Origin: Bradyrhizobium japonicum USDA 6
GTDB taxonomy: Bacteria; Pseudomonadota; Alphaproteobacteria; Rhizobiales; Xanthobacteraceae
Direction of reading: 5' to 3'
Length of the DNA stretch: 64,000 bases
Assembly: GCF_000284375.1 (NCBI RefSeq)
Contig: NC_017249.1
Coordinates: forward strand, 5,372,001 to 5,436,000
Numbering within the stretch: the stretch's first letter is position 1; each line of letters begins with the position of its first letter. Positions 16,676-23,702 of this stretch are shown here, in pieces. A program made the position numbers and the translations under genes. A model generated the notes under the pieces. It ran no database searches, was not told the origin of the DNA, and worked only from the letters and a program-made list of their open reading frames with translations.

Positions 16676-18047
16676 GAACCGGCTCAAATACTATCGGCCC
16701 TACCCCAAGCAGCGTTCGTTCCACGAGGCCGGGCTTGTCTATCGCGAGCGGCTGTTTCGAGCGGCCAACCAGGTCGGCAAGACCATTGCCGGCGGCTTTG
16801 AAGCTGCAATGCATGCGACCGGCCGTTACCCTGACGATTGGAGGGGCAAGGTTTTCGATGAGCCCACCTTCGCCTGGGTTGGCAGTCCGACCGGGGAGAC
16901 GCTGCGGGACAATCCACAGCGCATCCTGCTTGGTCGTGTCGGACAGCACGGTACGGGCTCGATCCCCAAGGACGCCATCGTGGAGACTGTGCCGGGCGCT
17001 GGTGTGTCCGACCTCGTGGGGACGATCATCGTTCGCTGGGGTGGCGGTGGTGACGTCCAGGCCGGCCAGAGCTCGATCGGCTTGAAATCCTATGTCCAAG
17101 GTCGCGAGAAGTGGCAGGGCGAAACCCTGCACTGGCTTTGGTTCGACGAAGAGCCCCCGGAGGACATCTATTCGGAAGGTCTGACGCGAACCAACGTCAC
17201 AGGCGGCCCCGTGTGGCTGACGTTCACCCCTCTGCTTGGCATGTCGGAGGTGGTGCGGCGCTTCCTGCTCGAGAAGTCTCCGGACCGCCACGATACCTCG
17301 ATGACGATTGAGGAGGCCGAGCACTTCACGCCAGAGCAGCGGCAGAAGATCATCACCAGCTATCCGGTCCATGAACGCGACGCCCGAACCAAGGGTATCC
17401 CGATCCTGGGCTCTGGCCGCATCTTCCCGGTGACGGAGGAATCGATCACGGTCGCACCGTTCGAGATCCCGACCCACTGGCACCGGATCGGCGGAATGGA
17501 CTTCGGCTGGGACCACCCCTTTGCCGCGGTCGAACTCGCCTGGGATGCTGATCAGGACATCGCCTATGTGATCAAGGCGCACCGGCTACGGGAAGCCACT
17601 CCCGTGGTGCACGCGGGCGCCATCAGGTCTTGGGGCCCCCTGCCCTGGGCATGGCCCCGAGACGGCCGCCGGGAGACGCTGGAGGGCGCCGGCGTGGCGT
17701 TGGCTGAGCAGTACCGCGCGCAGCAACTCAACATGCTGGACGTCCACGCGCAGTTTGAGGACGGCTCTGTCAGCGTCGAGGCCGGCCTAATGGACATGCT
17801 GACCCGGATGGAGACCGGCAAGCTGAAAGTCTTCAGCACCCTGCTCGACTGGTTCGAGGAGTTTCGGCTGTACCACCGCAAGGACGGCAAGGTGGTGAAG
17901 CTGGGAGACGACCTCCTCTCAGCCACGCGCTACGGGATGATGATGCTTCGCTTTGCCGAGCAGATCTATCGGCGAGACAAGCCGCGGCGCCGGCGTGGCT
18001 TCTTCTGGGGCGGCGGGCACGACACGGGCGCCTGGATGAGCGGCTAG
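16551..18047 (+). CDS. terL: Large terminase subunit (TerL)
   Basis: The DNA-packaging motor ATPase/nuclease, apparently complete. Walker A is AANQVGKT and Walker B LHWLWFDEEPP, followed by the coupling motif region LTFTPLLG. The C-terminal RNase H-like nuclease begins with GMDFGWDHPFA and continues to the LDVHAQFEDGSVSVEAG segment. It overlaps the DUF5681 gene by 125 bases; the first 20 residues look like out-of-frame sequence, so a TTG at 16611 (LSEKEAKALARAQ) may be the real start. Portal, protease and capsid genes, which normally follow, are missing. Confidence 0.93.
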   Translation: MTTSATKSSGKSSTTSAEKHLSEKEAKALARAQAELNRRLTENRLKYYRPYPKQRSFHEAGLVYRERLFRAANQVGKTIAGGFEAAMHATGRYPDDWRGKVFDEPTFAWVGSPTGETLRDNPQRILLGRVGQHGTGSIPKDAIVETVPGAGVSDLVGTIIVRWGGGGDVQAGQSSIGLKSYVQGREKWQGETLHWLWFDEEPPEDIYSEGLTRTNVTGGPVWLTFTPLLGMSEVVRRFLLEKSPDRHDTSMTIEEAEHFTPEQRQKIITSYPVHERDARTKGIPILGSGRIFPVTEESITVAPFEIPTHWHRIGGMDFGWDHPFAAVELAWDADQDIAYVIKAHRLREATPVVHAGAIRSWGPLPWAWPRDGRRETLEGAGVALAEQYRAQQLNMLDVHAQFEDGSVSVEAGLMDMLTRMETGKLKVFSTLLDWFEEFRLYHRKDGKVVKLGDDLLSATRYGMMMLRFAEQIYRRDKPRRRRGFFWGGGHDTGAWMSG

Positions 18048-18173
18048 AGGGCCTCATGATCTTAGGCGAAAGTACTGGCCGAACTTTCGAGTGAACGCTT
18101 TGAATTGGCGTTAATTTCTATTAACCAACGCACTCACCGAATCTGCTATTCTCGGTTGTGTTGGAGATCTGCA

Positions 18174-19058
18174 TTGACCATTGCCGCCTGCTATCTTTCA
18201 AGCGAAGGGATTGTACTGGGTGCGGATAGCACCTCGACTTACGTGCTTCCTTCGGGAAATCATTACTTCAATCACGGCCAAAAGATTTTCGAGATTGGCG
18301 AGAATTCGACGCTGGCGATCGTTACGTGGGGCTTAGGAGGTTTGTCTGTTGGAAGCCATCGCACGTTGGTCGCTTTGCTCGCTGATGACCTCAAGAAGGC
18401 AAAGCCAAAAAGCGTTCGCGAGGTGGCAGACCGCTGGTGCACGCACTTTTGGAAGGCATACAGCACCTCGCTGGATGCAGAGATCAAGGTTTACGACCAA
18501 CTCTCTAAGTTGCTGCCATTCGATCCCTTCGCACAGCCTCCAGCTCCGAACTCTCGAACGAAAGAGCAGGAAGCACAACTAAAGGGACTGAGAAACAACC
18601 TTGCGGTAGGTTTTTGCATTGCCGGGTATGTTGTTCCCGGTCGTAAACCAGAGGCCTTTGAGATGGTCTTTGATCTCGCTGGACAGCCGACGCCTAAAGA
18701 CATTCCCGCCAATGGGCAGCGATTTTGGGGTGCGCCCAATATGATTGCCCGTCTGCTTCACGGGTATGATCCTGGGCTGAGACAAGCGCTCCTAAGTTCG
18801 GGAAAATGGAACGGAACAGAGGCCGAGTTGGACGGTTTGCTAAGAAAGCAGGCGTTAACTCACCTTCCGGCCCCAATGCGGGATGCCATCGATTTTACCT
18901 ATGCGTGTGTTTTAAGCACCATCAAGGCGCTTAAGTTCTCGAGTTTCGCACAAACCTGTGGCGGCCCGATCGAGATTGCGGTAATCACCGCCGACCGGCC
19001 GTTCCGGTGGGTGCGTCACAAGGCTTGGGATGCAGCTATCACGGAGGGAGAACCATAA
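18174..19058 (+). CDS. Proteasome/HslV-like Ntn hydrolase
   Basis: A TTG start at 18174 with GGAGA six bases upstream gives a 294-residue protein that begins Met-Thr-Ile. Removal of Met would expose Thr1, the proteasome-type nucleophile. In mature numbering the catalytic aspartate falls exactly at position 17 (EGIVLGADSTS), and a lysine in GQKIFEIGENSTLAIVTWG sits where Lys33 is expected, with a small insertion. The pattern matches proteasome beta/HslV folds for about 120 residues; the rest is an unfamiliar extension. No unfoldase ATPase is adjacent. Base composition is lower in GC than the phage genes before it. A perfect 6-bp inverted repeat (GTTAAT...ATTAAC, 18110-18125) lies upstream. Confidence 0.75.
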   Translation: MTIAACYLSSEGIVLGADSTSTYVLPSGNHYFNHGQKIFEIGENSTLAIVTWGLGGLSVGSHRTLVALLADDLKKAKPKSVREVADRWCTHFWKAYSTSLDAEIKVYDQLSKLLPFDPFAQPPAPNSRTKEQEAQLKGLRNNLAVGFCIAGYVVPGRKPEAFEMVFDLAGQPTPKDIPANGQRFWGAPNMIARLLHGYDPGLRQALLSSGKWNGTEAELDGLLRKQALTHLPAPMRDAIDFTYACVLSTIKALKFSSFAQTCGGPIEIAVITADRPFRWVRHKAWDAAITEGEP

Positions 19059-19246
19059 TGCCGGACCAGAGGAAGGTAGATCAGGTGGATCCTCACTATT
19101 CAAGCGATATCCGAGCAGAGGCGGTCGCATCTTCCCCTAGCGACCGTAGCGACATTTACGTCGTGCTGGGCGATCAGCATGCCCATGTGGAAGTCCGCGT
19201 TGAAAATGAATACTCGTTGGCTGCGTACATGCCGCCGAGCGACTAA
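19058..19246 (+). CDS. 62-residue protein coupled to the proteasome-like hydrolase
   Basis: The start overlaps the hydrolase stop (TAATG), and a strong GGAGGGAG ribosome site precedes it, so both are expressed together. The small acidic protein has a probably disordered N-terminal half (VDPHYSSDIRAEAVASSPSD) and a beta-rich second half (SDIYVVLGDQHAHVEVRVENEYSLAAYMP). No family is recognised. It could be an inhibitor, adaptor or substrate of the hydrolase; that is inference from the coupling alone. A terminator follows. Confidence 0.65.
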   Translation: MPDQRKVDQVDPHYSSDIRAEAVASSPSDRSDIYVVLGDQHAHVEVRVENEYSLAAYMPPSD

Positions 19247-19275
19247 TTGTCGCTCTCATAGAGTAATGCAATTAA

Positions 19276-19304
19276 GCCGCCTGGACCGCCCCGGCGGTTT
19301 TTTT
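19276..19304 (+). terminator. Intrinsic terminator after the hydrolase pair
   Basis: Stem CCGCC (19277-19281) and GGCGG (19293-19297) with an 11-base loop is followed by seven T (19298-19304). It closes the rightward operon. Confidence 0.75.
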
Positions 19305-19320
19305 GTGCACTAGTGTGTCG

Positions 19321-19352
19321 AAAAACGGAACACTCTACTCGGAGGTGTTCCG
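19321..19352 (-). terminator. Intrinsic terminator for the leftward HEPN/SGNH genes
   Basis: Perfect inverted repeat CGGAACAC (19326-19333) and GTGTTCCG (19345-19352). On the minus strand it is followed by a T run (plus-strand AAAAA at 19321-19325), so it would end transcripts coming from the right. Confidence 0.65.
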
Positions 19353-19397
19353 ATTGAAGAACACCATGGCGCGTGTTTTTCGCGTCGCAGTTCTGCA

Positions 19398-20099
19398 TCA
19401 AGACTTCTCAAGAGCATGAAGGCCGTACTCGCGCCATTCTTTCACCAACGACGCAATAGGCGGGACCGACGAGCGGCAAAGCTCTGTCAGCTTGTCACTG
19501 AGGCGCCCTACCAACAGGATTAGATCCCGCATCTCGCCGTATTCGATCGATTTCCAGTTCTTGCGATCGAGAAGATGAACCACTCCGAAGTTGCGGAAGT
19601 GAATGAGCCTGGAATGGATGCCCCAATCGATCTCTCGATAGATCGAAAGAAAATCAGCAACCATCTGCGTTGGTGACGGGCCAAACATCGACTGAAACTC
19701 TTCGTACTCGTCGAAGACCTTCTGAATGAGAGCGCGTTGCGTCTCAGGCTCTTTAAGTCGCCTGTAGACGCCTTGGAAACTCACGGTCTTTTCGTCGCTG
19801 TCCAGCAGGATGCATGTCCGAACCACGGCCATCATGAGCGTGCCGTCCTGAAAACCGAGTGCGGCCTGGTGCCATCCTTGGCGATATTTGTCGTTGCCTT
19901 GCGCATTTCTGATGGCTTCGTTCGCCCCCTCGCCCAACCCGAACGACATTGAGGCCAAAGTGGCGATCGAAGATAATCGCGGAGCAGCCTGGATTATGAA
20001 CTCGGCATCGGCAGCGGCGGTTTGCTCGCTCATGGGACTAGTAAGACCTGCCAGCCGACGATTATTTTGAACAAGCTTCGAAGGATCATCTAACGGCAT
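19398..20099 (-). CDS. HEPN-like (AbiU2-type) protein, putative
   Basis: A mostly helical protein of up to 233 residues. Near the C-terminus, IHSRLIHFRNFGVVHLLDRK contains R-N-x4-H, which fits the R-x(4-6)-H signature of HEPN ribonucleases, followed by helices with regularly spaced acidic residues (EYGEMRDLILLVGRLSDKLTEL) as in AbiU2-like abortive-infection proteins. The gene overlaps the SGNH hydrolase gene upstream by 10 bases. Start is uncertain: 20099 or the ATG at 20033 (MSEQTAAADAEF). Lower GC than the host genes suggests transfer. The HEPN assignment is by motif only. Confidence 0.5.
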   Translation of the reverse strand: MPLDDPSKLVQNNRRLAGLTSPMSEQTAAADAEFIIQAAPRLSSIATLASMSFGLGEGANEAIRNAQGNDKYRQGWHQAALGFQDGTLMMAVVRTCILLDSDEKTVSFQGVYRRLKEPETQRALIQKVFDEYEEFQSMFGPSPTQMVADFLSIYREIDWGIHSRLIHFRNFGVVHLLDRKNWKSIEYGEMRDLILLVGRLSDKLTELCRSSVPPIASLVKEWREYGLHALEKS

Positions 20100-20674
20100 T
20101 CGGCTTGGATTGCGGAAGCCAGCGCGGACAAAAATTTGTCGCTCCCCCCCGCGTTAAGGTGGACACCATCCCTCCTGTCGGTCTCTTCAATGTGGGTGTC
20201 AACGTAGGAGATTTCGGCGCCTTCGTTCGCCCGCCTCATGAGATCGTCCGTCTTCGGATCTGGCGTAACCGAAAGGCTGATGATCTTGTCGCTCCGGTCT
20301 CGTAAAAGACGAAGCAGGCGAGAGGTATCCGCGCCAGCATCTTCAGATCCTCTATCGTTTGCACCGAGCGCGACGACAACCATAAACGGCCGATGCTGCT
20401 CAGAAATGCGCGGCGCGATTGTGTCGAAGTCCTTGATCCGCAAGCCTCCGATGCCAGCATTTATCACCGGGTGACCGCATAGCCGCTGAGGGAGTTTGGC
20501 GAGCTCGGTGATGCTGTCGCCAAAAACGATGATCGGGTCTCTCGCTTGGCGGAGGTCCGCAAAGATCATCTTCTCTCGCTTCTCGGGGTAGCTGAGTGGC
20601 CTGAAAGCGTAGACCGCGCCCAACGCGGCGATCAAAAGAACGACTGACAATATCCACGGGAATGCGCGGCGCAT
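20090..20674 (-). CDS. Membrane-anchored SGNH/GDSL hydrolase
   Basis: The ATG at 20674 has AGGA 8 bases upstream and gives 194 residues. An N-terminal membrane helix (RRAFPWILSVVLLIAALGAVYAF) anchors a periplasmic SGNH esterase-type domain. Block I is VFGDSIT, the Gly of block II lies in NAGIGG, block III is GAND and block V is DGVHLN, so the Ser/Gly/Asn/His set is complete. Members deacylate or deacetylate lipids, glycans or peptidoglycan. It is operonic with the HEPN-like gene. On a phage-derived element a surface-modifying enzyme could alter receptors, but that is inference. Confidence 0.82.
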   Translation of the reverse strand: MRRAFPWILSVVLLIAALGAVYAFRPLSYPEKREKMIFADLRQARDPIIVFGDSITELAKLPQRLCGHPVINAGIGGLRIKDFDTIAPRISEQHRPFMVVVALGANDRGSEDAGADTSRLLRLLRDRSDKIISLSVTPDPKTDDLMRRANEGAEISYVDTHIEETDRRDGVHLNAGGSDKFLSALASAIQAECR

Positions 20675-20886
20675 GGGGTGCATTCCTACCACTACAACCC
20701 ATAGGTGGGTCAACCATGGTTGATGGCCTCTGAGATTGGACGCGCCGAGGCGCCCCGGAAGGGGATGGATTTTTAAGCAAATCAGGAGCAGCATGTCCGT
20801 GGGTGTGACAACCCGGACCAGTGATAAGCCGCTTCATGCTTGGTCAGCATGTCCACTCGATTGGCGTCGAGCGGTGACGGCTGAAT

Positions 20887-21062
20887 GAAACTGTACCTCG
20901 TCGGTACGGTTTCGACGGACGCACTTGGCGGTGCGGCTCCGACCCGAACCTTATTGCCTATTCGGATTCCGAGGGCAAGTGGCCGGGGGCGGACTGTGCT
21001 GTCCAGGGGAGCAATCCCTAAAAGCGTCCGACCAGTCTCACTGGCTGGTTGTCACCCCCGGC
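20887..21062 (+). ncRNA. Candidate structured RNA with serial hairpins
   Basis: Several strong stems follow each other: 20887-20897 with 20903-20913 (11 bp, one G-U); GCAC/GTGC at 20921-20934; 20954-20958 with 20974-20978 enclosing TCGG/CCGA; and an outer stem GCCGGGGG (20982-20989) with CCCCCGGC (21055-21062). The outer stem encloses CGGAC/GTCCG (20990-20994, 21026-21030), AGGGG/TCCCT (21005-21009, 21015-21019) and CCAGT/ACTGG (21032-21044). It fills the 440-bp gap between the SGNH gene and the next plus-strand gene. No known RNA family is recognised; strand is assumed. Confidence 0.4.
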
Positions 21063-21118
21063 TGCCTCGTCCGACCACGGGGCACGGCTGTGACAAGCCT
21101 GAACCAGTGAGCAACCAC

Positions 21119-21700
21119 ATGCATATGACTACCCTAGAAAGGCCAGCGGACTCCGCTGATGCGTTTTCACGCCGCCTAGCCATCCAACAGCGCAAACGAG
21201 AAAAAACGCTCCAACGCCTCGCCAGACTCAGGAAGAAGGCATCCGCTGAGATCGACCGGCTGATCGCCTTCCTGGACGCCTCCGACCCCTACGTCATGAC
21301 CGAGCTCGAGGACGACATTTCGGCGGACCTGGAAGACGAGGACCCTGCCGAGGATGACGACCCGGCAGAGAACGACCTCGACGACGAACCGTCGCTCGGC
21401 AGCATTGAGCGGCACCCGAGCTGCTATGGGCCGGATGGTCGCAATTGGTCGGGCGACCAGATCGCTTGGGCGGACGGTGGCACCAAAGATCTTGAGGACG
21501 AGCACGACGGCGCCGAGCCGGGCGAGGATGAAGAACCGTCCCTAGGCGCGTGTGAGGGCCACACTGATCAAAGGGTTGCTTGGCGGGCCACATCAGTCAG
21601 CGACTACGAGTTAGATCACTCGGAGAGCGGCATCGGCGACGTGGACGGTTTGCTCGAGCAGGTCGGAACGCAGGACTGGCAGCAAGGGGCGATGGCATGA
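21119..21700 (+). CDS. Acidic hypothetical protein with coiled-coil N-terminus
   Basis: The likely start is the ATG at 21119 (or 21125, MTTLERPADS), although the frame remains open upstream through structured non-coding sequence. The protein has a basic coiled-coil segment (LAIQQRKREKTLQRLARLRKKASAEIDRLIAFLDA) and then a very acidic region with repeated DED and EPSLG motifs. It is of a type common in Bradyrhizobium genomes, where it often precedes the small gene that also follows here. Function unknown. Confidence 0.7.
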   Translation: MHMTTLERPADSADAFSRRLAIQQRKREKTLQRLARLRKKASAEIDRLIAFLDASDPYVMTELEDDISADLEDEDPAEDDDPAENDLDDEPSLGSIERHPSCYGPDGRNWSGDQIAWADGGTKDLEDEHDGAEPGEDEEPSLGACEGHTDQRVAWRATSVSDYELDHSESGIGDVDGLLEQVGTQDWQQGAMA

Positions 21701-21885
21701 AGGAAAATTCTTGGCACCGCCGTCACGCCATCCAGCTTGCCAGCCAACTCCCGGAGGGGACCGAGGACGCCATGATCATTCTGCGCCTGATGGCACAGCT
21801 TGTTACCGACTTCCTGGATGCTCCAGAGCCGACGCAGAAGGCGGCGCCGGTAGTAGTGCGGATCGGGGGCAACGAGTGCGCCTGA
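21697..21885 (+). CDS. Small hypothetical protein (62 aa)
   Basis: The ATG overlaps the preceding stop as ATGA. The product, with WHRRHAIQLASQLPEGTEDAMIILRLMAQLVTDFL, is a helical protein that I have seen as a regular neighbour of the acidic gene upstream in Bradyrhizobium. The regular pairing suggests a conserved module of unknown function. Confidence 0.65.
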   Translation: MKENSWHRRHAIQLASQLPEGTEDAMIILRLMAQLVTDFLDAPEPTQKAAPVVVRIGGNECA

Positions 21886-22004
21886 TCCGCCTCTACATCG
21901 GCCGGCTATGCTTCAAGGCCAGTCTTCGCATTGCCATCGCCGGCACGGTGATTAGCGGCATCGAATTTGGCAATCAGCCGCCTTTTCCGCTGCATCACTT
22001 CTGA
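21876..22004 (+). CDS. Very small basic hypothetical protein (42 aa)
   Basis: A GTG at 21876, preceded by GGGGG, opens a 42-codon frame overlapping the previous gene by 10 bases. The product has an amphipathic basic start (RLIRLYIGRLCFKASLRIAIAG) and ends in GNQPPFPLHHF. Composition looks protein-like and membrane-active; there is no known family. A strong hairpin follows directly. Confidence 0.4.
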   Translation: MRLIRLYIGRLCFKASLRIAIAGTVISGIEFGNQPPFPLHHF

Positions 22005-22011
22005 CAAACAA

Positions 22012-22037
22012 GGCCCGCCGGTTCACGCTGGCGGGCC
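22012..22037. terminator. GC-rich hairpin between convergent genes
   Basis: Perfect 8-bp inverted repeat GGCCCGCC (22012-22019) and GGCGGGCC (22030-22037) with a 10-base loop, lying between the ends of a rightward and a leftward gene. It lacks a T run, so termination in both directions is likely but not certain. Confidence 0.5.
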
Positions 22038-22045
22038 GCCCTCAC

Positions 22046-22228
22046 TTACCGGCCGCAGCAGGGGCATCCCTGCCCTACGGGCCCCATGCTGATTTGGTTA
22101 TCTTTGATGACCCGGCTTTCTTCCAGGTATCCGCGGCTCTGCTTATCGATAACGTCAGCGAGTTCTTTCCGCTGGCTGGGATTAAGGCGCAAATATCCCT
22201 TTAAAACCGTCTTTGTCTGTTCATCCAT
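22046..22228 (-). CDS. 60-aa CPCC microprotein coupled to the 2-TM zinc-ribbon gene
   Basis: The ATG at 22228 lies inside the last codons of the upstream gene with GGAGGAGAAAG before it, so it is translated from the same message. The protein has a helical N-terminus (KTVLKGYLRLNPSQRKELADVID) and ends in GQGCPCCGR, a cysteine cluster that may bind metal or be redox active. No family recognised. Coupling to a membrane protein that also carries cysteines suggests a two-component module. Confidence 0.65.
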   Translation of the reverse strand: MDEQTKTVLKGYLRLNPSQRKELADVIDKQSRGYLEESRVIKDNQISMGPVGQGCPCCGR

Positions 22229-22817
22229 TGAGTCTTTCTCCTCCACATACCGGACAAGGCTTTTTGGGCTTTTTCGGCGGGTCGATCGTAGCGGGTATCT
22301 CGTTGCATGTAACGCAGGGTTTCTGCAACTCTCGCAAGCCGGCCCGCATCCCGATGCGCAGCTCATCTTGCGTCAGTTCAGCGGACGCCAGTCTAGCGTC
22401 TACAACCCGTTGGCGCGCTCTGGCCACTTCGTAAGCCGCTTCGAGCCCGGCCACATCTCGCCTTCCAATATCCCGCCAATTGACCTCCAGTTCGCTCGTA
22501 TCAGCCATCAGCTGGATCGATTTTGCCCGGTCTTCGTCCCATCGCGCGATGAGGGACCAAAGCGACAGCAGCGCCTGGGCTAGACCAGCGACTGCCAACA
22601 GAGCGAGCGCTATCGTTTTGAAGCGGCCCAATTTGTCCATCCAATCGGTCGTCGCAACAAAGGCCACGATCACCGGGATAGAGACGCCCAAAAAGTCGCG
22701 CGTTCGCATCCAACGATTCAGCGAAGCTGCCCGCCGCTTGAAAATCTCGTGAGCGCCGCGATTATCGATAAATTGCTTCCAGGCTTCCTGCCGAATGTCA
22801 TCTTCGCTCAGCGACAT
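22221..22817 (-). CDS. SLATT-like 2-TM protein with C-terminal zinc ribbon (mobilome CxxC family)
   Basis: A 198-residue protein started at 22817 (AAAGG 5 bases upstream). An N-terminal helix precedes two membrane segments (about 41-57 and 67-90), and then a conserved LWSLIARWDEDRAKSIQLMADTSEL helix. The C-terminus has CVTC and CPVC (Cys168/171/188/191). The arrangement resembles the mobilome CxxCx(11)CxxC family and the SLATT 2-TM effectors predicted in nucleotide-signalling defence systems, though the cysteine spacing here is 16, not 11. The sensor enzyme usually linked to SLATT proteins is not seen. It sits beside the attachment site, a typical cargo position. Confidence 0.65.
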   Translation of the reverse strand: MSLSEDDIRQEAWKQFIDNRGAHEIFKRRAASLNRWMRTRDFLGVSIPVIVAFVATTDWMDKLGRFKTIALALLAVAGLAQALLSLWSLIARWDEDRAKSIQLMADTSELEVNWRDIGRRDVAGLEAAYEVARARQRVVDARLASAELTQDELRIGMRAGLRELQKPCVTCNEIPATIDPPKKPKKPCPVCGGERLNG

Positions 22818-22915
22818 CTTGGCCTTTCTAGCCGGAGCAATCACGGAAATGTGTGCAGGGTGTGTGAACGGCTCTTTTTCTGCCAACCAATTCTGCCGCT
22901 AAGTGCTTGAATTTG

Positions 22916-22969
22916 TTGGCTCCCCGGGCTGGATTCGAACCAGCGACCATCCGATTAACAGTCGGATGC
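22916..22969 (-). repeat. attR: 54-bp tRNA-Asn segment at the right end of the element
   Basis: Identical to 7958-8011. It runs from the base before the CCA end through the anticodon stem of the intact tRNA-Asn gene, and so marks where the element entered. Confidence 0.92.
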
Positions 22970-22991
22970 TCTACCGCTGAGCTACCGAGGA
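22917..22991 (-). tRNA. tRNA-Asn (GTT)
   Basis: A 75-base cloverleaf on the minus strand with encoded CCA. The acceptor stem is TCCTCGG/CCGGGGA with one G-U, the D arm GCTC/GAGC, and the anticodon loop CTGTTAA with anticodon GTT. The T arm is GCTGG/CCAGC around TTCGAAT. It is intact and serves as the integration site of the 15-kb element on its 3' side. Confidence 0.97.
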
Positions 22992-23123
22992 AAGGGCGAA
23001 CCAGTCGTTCGCGCGCGGCTGCGTATAACAAAGCCGCTTGCGCTTGCAAAGGACGAATTCGCGATCTTGCACAATGCGCCGAGGAAGGGCCGCCGCCCCT
23101 TCCCTGGCTCAAGTCAGGTCAAA

Positions 23124-23492
23124 CTATTCGGCGGTGAAGGACGTGGTCTTGGTGCCGGGGTCGTAGCGCAGCCGGAGCGCAGTCATCTTGCAGAGGTTGA
23201 CGTTCTTCCAGAGCACGGCCTCGTCATAGTTCTGCCAGTCGACGCGGATGTTCCAGACACAGCCCTCGTCGTCCTCGTCGAACTCGACATAGGTGCTCGC
23301 CTGGTTCTGCAAAACCTTGTCGAGCTCGTTCTCCCATTCGTCCAGGCCATCGTCCGGCGCGTTGAAGCCCAGGAATTTGATGGCATAGCCGGTCTCGTTG
23401 ACGACGGTGACGTTGCGGGCGTCGGCCGCGAACGACGGCGTAGCGGCGATCGCAAGACCGATCGCGATCAGTCCGGACAGAAAATACTTCAT
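23124..23492 (-). CDS. Small secreted protein of unknown function
   Basis: The ATG at 23492 begins a signal peptide (MKYFLSGLIAIGLAIAATPSFA) with cleavage probably after SFA. The mature protein of ~100 residues is acidic and beta-rich, with two cysteines (EGCVWNIRVDW and NLCKMTALRLRYD) and the segment VTVVNETGYAIKFLGFNAP. This resembles a small periplasmic family common in Bradyrhizobiaceae, without known function. The upstream in-frame start at 23549 would place the signal peptide internally and is rejected. Confidence 0.8.
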   Translation of the reverse strand: MKYFLSGLIAIGLAIAATPSFAADARNVTVVNETGYAIKFLGFNAPDDGLDEWENELDKVLQNQASTYVEFDEDDEGCVWNIRVDWQNYDEAVLWKNVNLCKMTALRLRYDPGTKTTSFTAE

Positions 23493-23702
23493 GTGAAATT
23501 CCCCCGATCGAAAGAGGCTCCGGTGCCTGACGTCGATCCGCGCAGGCACCGCGGCAACAAATGGCGTTGCCTCGAAGAATTCACCCGGAGCGCGATCGAA
23601 TGGTTCAACACGCGATCGATCGACGCTCCGGAGCGTGCGCGACGCGAGACGCGCACGGGCAGTTCATATCGATTCGAATTCTCCGCAGCAATGAACCGGC
23701 AT

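Larger units (their letters stand above)
7958..22969. mobile_element. 15-kb integrative element in tRNA-Asn (satellite-like or reduced prophage)
   Basis: A 54-bp direct repeat of the 3' part of tRNA-Asn bounds the element (7958-8011 and 22916-22969), and the intact tRNA is at the right end. An integrase gene lies beside the left repeat. The left half has phage/plasmid replication and packaging genes (HTH protein, RusA, RepA-like helicase with iterons, tail collar, DUF5681, large terminase). The right half has cargo on both strands. Recognisable portal, capsid, prohead protease and tail-tube genes are absent, so it cannot form its own particle as it stands. Either it is a phage satellite that uses a helper, or a deleted prophage. 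Confidence 0.85.

Noticed and set aside
18174..19246. A complete bacterial proteasome or HslUV operon
   Set aside because: No alpha subunit, Pup-system or HslU/AAA unfoldase gene is adjacent.
20905..20920. tmRNA-like sequence (GGTTTCGACGG)
   Set aside because: The motif recalls the tmRNA T-loop region, but no tag-coding frame, alanine acceptor stem or matching second piece was found.
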